From contig CAILQW010000039.1 in assembly GCA_903836515.1 (NCBI GenBank), positions 1 to 58,379 on the forward strand: a stretch of 58,379 nucleotides of DNA. Direction: 5' to 3'. The position numbers and the translations under genes were made by a program. Within the stretch, counting starts at the first letter, position 1; every line of letters starts with the position of its first letter. The notes below the pieces were generated by a model. It searched no databases. It saw only the letters and a program-made list of their open reading frames with translations, and was not told the DNA's origin. The DNA comes from Candidatus Omnitrophota bacterium. Its GTDB lineage: Bacteria; Omnitrophota; Gorgyraeia; Zapsychrales; Fredricksoniimonadaceae. Below, piece after piece: positions 38,728-44,962 of this stretch.

Positions 38728-40863
38728 ATGAGAAGGGCGATCTCTTTATTTATTGTGATGGCGTTCCTGTCCAGTTGTGTGATGCCCCGGCAGGGATACG
38801 CCCAGTCGCTCCTGAATTTACCTCAGCCCGGAGAGATGATCGGCCTCTCGGAGAGCTTCATGCCGGTTGTCTTGAAGGGCATGTCGATTCATCCTGAAAA
38901 TCCTTTTTTGTTCGATTTTATCGTGGACAATGGCAATACGGATTTGAAGGGTCAGGCCCTGACCGATGAGACCACCAAACTCGTCAAATACTTCCTCGCC
39001 GGGCTTGCGGTTCCCGAGAAAGAGCTCTGGGTCAACTTGTCGCCGGTCGAAAAAGACCGGATCATGGCGGATCAGTTGAGCCACACCGATGCCGGACGCG
39101 ACATGCTGGGTCAGGACTATATCCTCAAGCAGATCACTTCCACACTCATGTACCCGGAAAAGGATCTGGGGCGCAAGTTCTGGGATGAAATTTACAGCCG
39201 TGTGTATACGAAGTTCGGTAATACCCAAGTTCCGGTGGACACCTTTAACAAGGTGTGGATCACGCCTGATGTGGCCGAAGTCTATCAGCACGAAGGCAAT
39301 GCGTTCGTGACCAAAGCGCATTTGAAAGTCATGTTGGAAACAGATTATCAGGCCGCCCAATCCCAGGATGCAAGTAGGGGCGGGTCTGTGACCCGCCCGA
39401 TTGATATGTCTTCATCGAATGATATCCAAGCCCAGGAATTATCCCGACAAGTTATCCGTGAGATCATCATCCCGGTCCTTGAAAATGAAGTCAATGAGGG
39501 CAGAAATTTTGCACCCTTGAGGCAGATCTTTCATTCCCTGATCCTGGCCGGCTGGTACAAGAATGCTTTGAAGAACAGCCTGTTGAACCAGGTGTACGCG
39601 GGCACCAACAAGGTGGATGGTATTAATACCGCCGACAAGAACGTTAAGGCCCAGGTGTACGCGCAGTACCTGCAGGCCTATCAGAAGGGCGTGTACAATT
39701 ATGTGAAGGATGAGTTCGATCACACGACCCAACAAACTCTGCCACGCAAATATTTTTCGGGGGGTATTGCGGGTTTCTTTTCACCCAAGATCCGGTTCAT
39801 CAAGGATGTTTGGATAGCGCTTCAGTTAGAACGTTGGAACCTGCGTAAGATTTCGTATGAATTTCTAACTATCAAACAGGATTGGTTTGATGGATCTATT
39901 GCGGATGAAAATGCCTTGAAGGAAGCGTTGTTACAGACAATATTTTCACCGGAAGCTCTTGTAGTCGATAAACGTGCGGCGTACAGGACGCTGCGTGCCA
40001 TAGGCCATCATCTTTATGCCGGTGATTTCCGATGGCTCGAGGTGCCTTTGGCACAAAATGATTCTTGGGCCATGGCGTTTAAGATCGTGGCCCTGGCGCC
40101 GCAGGCGCCGCCGTTGACCCATTGGGAAGTAACGGGTCTTCTCATCGGGGTGAAGACATCTTTTCTGCGCGTGCGGGACAATGTGTGGGGAAAAGCAGCT
40201 ATCGCGCGGCTTATACAAAGACCGCCAGTGATGGTGCCGGGGGAAACTTTTCGTAAAGAAGAAGCGGAATTGCGGCAAGTGTTGAGGGAATATCGTGAGC
40301 CCGTAGTGACCATGGCGGTGTCTGTGGTGAATATGTTTTTGTGGCATGGAGATACGGGGGCGCGGGCCCTGGACAAGACATTGGAAATATTCCAGTGGTT
40401 CGTACAACCATTAGATTTTCTTCATGGCGGCGAAGCCGCGGCCAGGTTGATGATCGAGTACCCGCAGAAAAGAGCGCAAGAAGCTGTAGGTTTGGTGCTT
40501 AAGTTGCAAAAGCAAACAGGAGGGAAGTGGAGCGAGGTTAAGAAAATTATTTTTAATGTTGATTCTCGGCGGGGCCCCTACGCGCAGGAGATCGCCTGGT
40601 GGGGAAAAAGAGGTTCTTCGGAATTAGTAATGAAAGAATTGCCGGTTCAGGGTGGTATCGACCTGGGCCAGGGGGATTATCTTAAGGTGGTTGGGACAGA
40701 TGCTGCCGGATTGCCGCAGTTCGATCCCGCCCAGCTCATGCAATTCCAGAAAGACCTGCGCGGGTTCGTGCCGGTGCCGGCGGGCTTTCCTCAGCCGGTC
40801 AATATCCGGCCGTTAATGGGGTTTGATCCGGCGGGAGCCGAAGCGGTCGTTACGCAGATGTGA
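38728..40863 (+). CDS. Large modular lipoprotein, GGIDL C-terminus (paralogue 2)
   Basis: 711 aa. Lipoprotein signal with lipobox LSSC followed by VMPRQGYAQSL. Residues about 25-345 match the protein at 13429 (KYFLAGLAVP, WVNLSPVEKDRI, FNKVWITPD, EVNEGRNFAPLRQ, PRKYFSGG). The central part from about 350 to 640 is unrelated to that of paralogue 1 and looks helical and repeat-like, with the W-rich segments typical of all-helical solenoids. The last 70 residues (GGIDLGQGDYLKV...) realign. Start ATG 38728 has AAAGGAG upstream. A palindromic DNA repeat has been absorbed into the frame at 39374-39400. Function unknown; cell-surface or periplasmic. Confidence 0.85.
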   Translation: MRRAISLFIVMAFLSSCVMPRQGYAQSLLNLPQPGEMIGLSESFMPVVLKGMSIHPENPFLFDFIVDNGNTDLKGQALTDETTKLVKYFLAGLAVPEKELWVNLSPVEKDRIMADQLSHTDAGRDMLGQDYILKQITSTLMYPEKDLGRKFWDEIYSRVYTKFGNTQVPVDTFNKVWITPDVAEVYQHEGNAFVTKAHLKVMLETDYQAAQSQDASRGGSVTRPIDMSSSNDIQAQELSRQVIREIIIPVLENEVNEGRNFAPLRQIFHSLILAGWYKNALKNSLLNQVYAGTNKVDGINTADKNVKAQVYAQYLQAYQKGVYNYVKDEFDHTTQQTLPRKYFSGGIAGFFSPKIRFIKDVWIALQLERWNLRKISYEFLTIKQDWFDGSIADENALKEALLQTIFSPEALVVDKRAAYRTLRAIGHHLYAGDFRWLEVPLAQNDSWAMAFKIVALAPQAPPLTHWEVTGLLIGVKTSFLRVRDNVWGKAAIARLIQRPPVMVPGETFRKEEAELRQVLREYREPVVTMAVSVVNMFLWHGDTGARALDKTLEIFQWFVQPLDFLHGGEAAARLMIEYPQKRAQEAVGLVLKLQKQTGGKWSEVKKIIFNVDSRRGPYAQEIAWWGKRGSSELVMKELPVQGGIDLGQGDYLKVVGTDAAGLPQFDPAQLMQFQKDLRGFVPVPAGFPQPVNIRPLMGFDPAGAEAVVTQM
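39374..39400. repeat. Palindromic repeat inside coding sequence
   Basis: GGGCGGGT (39378-39385) and ACCCGCCC (39391-39398) are perfect arms around CTGTG. The element is in frame and encodes part of a linker (RGGSVTRPI) that paralogue 1 lacks at the corresponding site. Palindromes of this type are, to my recollection, frequent intergenic repeats in several phyla. Confidence 0.7.
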
Positions 40864-40891
40864 CGTGTTGAAGTGTCAGTATTTATTCAAG

Positions 40892-40922
40892 GACCGGGGG
40901 CGTTCATGCTCCCGGTTTTTTA
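40892..40922 (+). terminator. Intrinsic terminator after modular lipoprotein 2
   Basis: ACCGGGGGC pairs with GCTCCCGGT (one mismatch-like G-T) around GTTCAT, followed by six T residues. It lies where the plus-strand gene meets the minus-strand polyprenyl synthase gene. Confidence 0.88.
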
Positions 40923-41999
40923 TTTGATCTTCCACGCATCCGCCACAGCATCGGCATGACGGAAAAGGTTGAACAGCGAGGTATGGATGAGCGCACGGTA
41001 GCGGGGTGCCATGCGCAGGCTCTGAAGAATGGTGTCGGCTTTGGCCGCGCGGGTGCGCATGGCGTCAAGTGCGTAGGCCAATGACCCGGCCTCGACGAGG
41101 ATGGTCCTGATCGTGTCCAGGTCGGTGAGTGTCGGCGAAGGTTTGAGGAAGAGTTTCATGAAGTGCGCCTTGGCGGCACCGTGCAGCGTCCTGTACGCGT
41201 GCACCATGAGCAGTGTCTTTTTCTGTTCCGCGAGGTCGCTTAAGATGGATTTGCCGATGGCTTGTTCTGTTTCAAAGATCCCGATGATGTCATCCTGAAT
41301 TTGGAACGCCTGCCCGATCAGCAGGCCGAATGCGGCCAGGCGCCGCGTTTCACGTGCGGGCGCTCCGGCCAGGATGGCGCCGGTCACCAGCGGGCAGTCA
41401 AAGGTGTACCGCGCGGTCTTCAGCGAATAATTCAGGAATACGTCTTTTTCCGTGATGTTCTTGAGCTGGTCCACCCCGTGCAGGGTATCTACAAATTCTC
41501 CCATGGCCGTGAACGCGGCTGTCTGGATAAAATATTTGAGTGCGCGTTCCTTGCGCGCGGGATCTTCCTTGATGGACAAGAAAGCGTCGATGGCCAGGGC
41601 GTAGACAATATCGCCCGCGATGATCGCCAGGTCCGTCCCCAGCCTGTCGGGGTCTGCGGCAGGGACGGCTTGTTGCAGCAGGCGGTGCATGGTCGGCTTG
41701 CCGCGTCTCAGGTCGGAGCGGTCGATGATGTCGTCGTGAATGAGCATGAAATTGTGCAAAAACTCGATGCAGGTCGAGGCATTGTAAAGCGAGGGGGGGA
41801 CCCTTTTGCCTTGAGGCAGATAGCCCTTGTAGCTGAGGATGAGCAAAAGAGGGCGGATGCGTTTGCCTTCGCGCAGGGAGAATTCGCGGATGCTGGCGTA
41901 GAGAATTTTTCCCGCGAGATGGAATTTGTATTCTTTCTCGACGAGGTCAAGGAAGGATGCAAGGCTGGTGTCGATTTTCTGGCGCAGCGCATTTAACAT
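40920..41999 (-). CDS. Polyprenyl (geranylgeranyl/farnesyl-type) diphosphate synthase
   Basis: 359-aa trans-isoprenyl diphosphate synthase. First Asp-rich motif in MLIHDDIIDRSDLRRGKPT; second in QIQDDIIGIF, the latter ending in Gly rather than Asp; REGKRIRPLL at the N-terminus binds diphosphate. Product length cannot be read from the sequence. I start it at ATG 41999 (MLNALRQKI); the longer frame beginning TTG 42035 has its first codon in the -35 box of a promoter facing this gene. That promoter puts transcription start at the ATG itself, so the mRNA appears leaderless. It is the only long minus-strand gene in the window. Confidence 0.9.
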   Translation of the reverse strand: MLNALRQKIDTSLASFLDLVEKEYKFHLAGKILYASIREFSLREGKRIRPLLLILSYKGYLPQGKRVPPSLYNASTCIEFLHNFMLIHDDIIDRSDLRRGKPTMHRLLQQAVPAADPDRLGTDLAIIAGDIVYALAIDAFLSIKEDPARKERALKYFIQTAAFTAMGEFVDTLHGVDQLKNITEKDVFLNYSLKTARYTFDCPLVTGAILAGAPARETRRLAAFGLLIGQAFQIQDDIIGIFETEQAIGKSILSDLAEQKKTLLMVHAYRTLHGAAKAHFMKLFLKPSPTLTDLDTIRTILVEAGSLAYALDAMRTRAAKADTILQSLRMAPRYRALIHTSLFNLFRHADAVADAWKIK

Positions 42000-42006
42000 G
42001 AGGGAT

Positions 42007-42035
42007 ATGGTAGCACGAACCCTCAGTGCGTCCAA
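42007..42035 (-). promoter_or_regulatory. Leaderless-type promoter of the polyprenyl synthase
   Basis: On the minus strand TTGGAC (42035-42030), 17-bp spacer, TACCAT (42012-42007), then 7 nt and the ATG at 41999. Spacing equals that in the birA promoter. No Shine-Dalgarno is present. Confidence 0.6.
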
Positions 42036-42047
42036 GTGCGAAATTGA

Positions 42048-42075
42048 TTGACGATGGCCGGAAAGTTTTTACAAT
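42048..42075 (+). promoter_or_regulatory. Promoter of the DUF2059 gene
   Basis: TTGACG (42048-42053), 16-bp spacer, TACAAT (42070-42075), 38 nt before ATG 42114. It is divergent from the polyprenyl synthase promoter; the two -35 boxes are 12 bp apart. Confidence 0.55.
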
Positions 42076-42113
42076 CGAATGTATATGCGGCCCATAACAA
42101 CAGGGGGAATGAT

Positions 42114-42791
42114 ATGAGGATAGTGTTCGCGTTGCTGGTAGCGATGTGCATTGGCGCCATGCCGGCTCTGGCTGATACGGTGAAGTTGAAAAACGGAACT
42201 GTGGTGGAAGGGAAGATCCTTGAAAAGACCGCAGACGCTGTCAAGATGGATGTCAGCGGCATGACATTAACATATTACAGCGATGAGATCGATACGGTGC
42301 AGTCCGCCCAGGAAGCCGCGGCGCCTGCGCAGCCTGTTGTGGCCGATACGGCCGCTGTCCCGCCGGCCTCCGATGCGCCTGCCGCTGTGGCACCCGCGCC
42401 CGTGACGGATAATGCTTCCGACGATGGTGTGGCATCCATGAGCAAGGACGCCTTGATCCGCAAGTTTGTTCAAATTTATGGGGTCAAGGAGAATATGCAG
42501 GCGAACTTTGACCAGATGACAGCGACTCTTAAGCCGGACCAGGCGGAAGCGTTTCGCGCGGCGATCAAGGTGGATGATATTGTTGAGCAGTTACTGCCGA
42601 TTTACGACAAACATTTTTCGGAAGATGATCTGCGTGCCTATATCCATTTTTATGCCTCGCCGCAAGGCAGGAAGCTGGTGCAAACCCTTCCGCTCTTGAT
42701 GAAGGATTCTGTGGATGTGAGCATGAAGTACCTTGACGTGCATCTTCCGGAAAGCCTTAAGCAGGCTCAACCGGATCAGGCTGGCAACTAA
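42114..42791 (+). CDS. Exported DUF2059-domain protein
   Basis: 225 aa with a signal peptide (about 1-20, ALADT) and GGGGGAA before ATG 42114. An N-terminal strand-rich stretch (VKLKNGTVVEGKILEKTADAVKMDVSGMTLTYY) looks like the small SH3-like domain often seen at the front of exported proteins; an Ala/Pro linker (about 65-105) follows; the C-terminal DUF2059 domain ends with ISEDDLRAYI-like FSEDDLRAYIHFYASPQGRKL and a lysine-rich helix. Role unknown. Confidence 0.8.
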   Translation: MRIVFALLVAMCIGAMPALADTVKLKNGTVVEGKILEKTADAVKMDVSGMTLTYYSDEIDTVQSAQEAAAPAQPVVADTAAVPPASDAPAAVAPAPVTDNASDDGVASMSKDALIRKFVQIYGVKENMQANFDQMTATLKPDQAEAFRAAIKVDDIVEQLLPIYDKHFSEDDLRAYIHFYASPQGRKLVQTLPLLMKDSVDVSMKYLDVHLPESLKQAQPDQAGN

Positions 42792-42808
42792 ACCGTTGTG
42801 GCGCAATA

Positions 42809-42830
42809 TTTTACATCGTTTTATGTAAAA
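42809..42830. other. AU-rich perfect hairpin
   Basis: TTTTACAT (42809-42816) and ATGTAAAA (42823-42830) around CGTTTT, followed by ATTATTT. It could end transcription of the DUF2059 gene weakly or serve as an operator before the purine promoter. Confidence 0.4.
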
Positions 42831-42835
42831 ATTAT

Positions 42836-42864
42836 TTGATTTCGAGAGTGTTCTTTGTTATATT
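42836..42864 (+). promoter_or_regulatory. Promoter of the purine operon
   Basis: TTGATT (42836-42841), 17-bp spacer, TATATT (42859-42864), 54 nt before the purB ATG, which has AAAGGAG. Confidence 0.7.
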
Positions 42865-42918
42865 AGAGCCTCCTTGAACATCAGATCCGGGCCGTCATTT
42901 ATTAAAAGGAGACATAAT

Positions 42919-44214
42919 ATGATTGACAGGTATACGCTTTCCAAAATGGGGCGCCTTTGGTCCGAACAGCATAAGCTTGAGATCATGCTCCAGATTGAGG
43001 TCCTTGCCTGTGAAGCCATGTCCGGCCTGGGGAAAATCCCAAAACCTGCCCTTGAAAAAATAAAAAAGAACGCGAAATTCGATCTTGACGAGGTCAAGCG
43101 CATCGAGGAACGCACCAAGCATGATGTCGTGGCGTTCATCCAGAACGTCGGGCAGAACCTTGGGCCCGAGGCGCAGTATCTTCACATGGGGATGACATCC
43201 TCCGACCTTCTGGATACCGCACTTTCCGTGCAGTGCGTTGAGGCCAGCGAGATCATCATCGGCGATATCAAGAAGCTTCTGGGTGTTTTGAAACTCAAAG
43301 CCAAAAAATACAAGGACACGGTTTGCATCGCGCGCACGCATGGTGTGCACGCTGAGCCCATGACCTTCGGGCTCAAGCTTGCCATTTGGTACGACGAGAT
43401 GAGCCGGAACCTGATCCGCCTTGAAGCGGCTGCGGAAGACATGCGTATCGGCAAACTTTCTGGCGCGGTGGGGACGTATGCCAATATTGATCCGCAGGTC
43501 GAACAGTATGTTTGCGACAAATTGAAACTGAAGCCGGCCAATATTGCCACCCAGGTCATTCAGCGCGATCATCATGCGCACTTTCTTAATGTCCTGGCGC
43601 TGGTGGGGGCATCGCTGAGCAAATTCGCCACCGAGATCCGCCTGTTGCAGAAGACCGAGGTACTCGAGGTCGAAGAGCCTTTTTTCAAGGGCCAGATCGG
43701 GTCTTCCGCCATGCCGCACAAGCGCAATCCTGTCACCTGTGAACGTATTTGCGGGCTGGCGCGCATCCTCAAGGCCAATGCCCAGGTTGGTATCGATAAC
43801 ATGGACCTGTGGCATGAGCGCGATATCAGCCATTCGTCAGCAGAGCGCGTGATCCTTCCGGACAGCACCATTGCGCTTGATTATATGCTCAACAAGTTCA
43901 TCCCGCTGGTGGAAGGGCTTCTCGTCTATCCCAAGAACATGATTGAGTCCCTGCAGAAGACTCGCGGTCTCATTTATTCCCAGCGCTGCCTGCTGGAACT
44001 GATGAAAAAGGGGTTGCCGCGCTCCGAGGCGTACGAGATCATCCAGAGCTGTGCCATGCAGGTGTGGCAGGAAACATCCGATTTCAAGGATGTCCTTTCC
44101 CGCGACCGGCGCGTGCGCAAGCATATGTCGCAGGATGAGATCAACGCCTGTTTTGATATCAAGTATTACATCAAGCACCGGGACCTTATTTTCAAAAAAG
44201 TGGGGTTGAAATAA
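42919..44214 (+). CDS. purB: Adenylosuccinate lyase
   Basis: Cleaves SAICAR to AICAR and adenylosuccinate to AMP. 431 aa, with the fumarase-superfamily signature SSAMPHKRNP (262-271) and upstream TSSDLLDTAL and TRTHGVHAEPM-like segments carrying the catalytic His/Ser. Start ATG 42919 has AAAGGAG 8 nt upstream; the frame opening at 42874 is upstream of the ribosome binding site. The stop overlaps the purC start (TAATG). Confidence 0.93.
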   Translation: MIDRYTLSKMGRLWSEQHKLEIMLQIEVLACEAMSGLGKIPKPALEKIKKNAKFDLDEVKRIEERTKHDVVAFIQNVGQNLGPEAQYLHMGMTSSDLLDTALSVQCVEASEIIIGDIKKLLGVLKLKAKKYKDTVCIARTHGVHAEPMTFGLKLAIWYDEMSRNLIRLEAAAEDMRIGKLSGAVGTYANIDPQVEQYVCDKLKLKPANIATQVIQRDHHAHFLNVLALVGASLSKFATEIRLLQKTEVLEVEEPFFKGQIGSSAMPHKRNPVTCERICGLARILKANAQVGIDNMDLWHERDISHSSAERVILPDSTIALDYMLNKFIPLVEGLLVYPKNMIESLQKTRGLIYSQRCLLELMKKGLPRSEAYEIIQSCAMQVWQETSDFKDVLSRDRRVRKHMSQDEINACFDIKYYIKHRDLIFKKVGLK

Positions 44215-44927
44215 TGGAAAAGCGTGCGAAGCTTTACGAGGGCAAGGCCAAGATCCTTTATGCGACCGATGATCCGGATTGTGTCATCCAGTATTTTAAG
44301 GATGATGCGACCGCGTTCAATGCCAAGAAAAAAGGCACGGTCGACGAGAAGGGGGTCATGAACAACAGCATCTCGGCCAAAGTTTTCGAGTTCCTTGGCC
44401 AGAACGGGATTCCGACGCATTTTCTCAAACTTCTTTCGGACCGGGAAATGCTTGTCAGGAAAGTGGAGATCGTCAAGGTTGAGGTTATCATCCGCAACCG
44501 GGCGGCAGGGTCTTTGTGCCGCAATTATGGCGTGACAGAAGGCCGGACACTCGCATGCCCCGTGCTGGAATTCTGCTACAAGGAAGATGTTTTCAACGAC
44601 CCCTTGATGAATGAAACACATATTTTGGCGCTGGGGATCGCTACCGAGAAAGAGATTGCCAGGATCCGCGAGCTTACCCTGAAGATCAACGAGCTTATGA
44701 AGAAGTTTTTCCTTGCCCTGAACATTGAACTCATTGATTTCAAGCTGGAGTTCGGCCGCCATAAAGGCGAGATCATCCTTGCTGATGAGGTATCTCCGGA
44801 CACCTGCCGCCTTTGGGAAGTGGGGACCGGGGTGCGCCTGGACAAGGACCGCTTCCGCAATGACCTTGGCAATATTAAGGAAGGGTATCAGGAAGTGTTG
44901 AAGAGAGTTACGGGTAAGGCAGTTTAA
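44214..44927 (+). CDS. purC: Phosphoribosylaminoimidazole-succinocarboxamide synthase
   Basis: SAICAR synthase, 237 aa. KLYEGKAKILYATDDPD at the N-terminus, DDATAFNAKK, VEVIIRNRAAGSL and LIDFKLEFG...ILADEVSPDTCRLW are family motifs. Length matches the short bacterial form. Coupled to purB by overlap. Confidence 0.94.
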   Translation: MEKRAKLYEGKAKILYATDDPDCVIQYFKDDATAFNAKKKGTVDEKGVMNNSISAKVFEFLGQNGIPTHFLKLLSDREMLVRKVEIVKVEVIIRNRAAGSLCRNYGVTEGRTLACPVLEFCYKEDVFNDPLMNETHILALGIATEKEIARIRELTLKINELMKKFFLALNIELIDFKLEFGRHKGEIILADEVSPDTCRLWEVGTGVRLDKDRFRNDLGNIKEGYQEVLKRVTGKAV

Positions 44928-44962
44928 ATTAATCCAGGTCCTTTTTACACCCCTCCTTATTT

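Noticed and set aside
41262-41996. 244-codon plus-strand ORF opposite the polyprenyl synthase
   Set aside because: The minus-strand frame has both Asp-rich motifs; the plus-strand frame is its shadow.
44928-44962. Riboswitch or attenuator before purL
   Set aside because: The gap is only 35 nt and shows no conserved purine or glycine aptamer features; it just lacks a Shine-Dalgarno.
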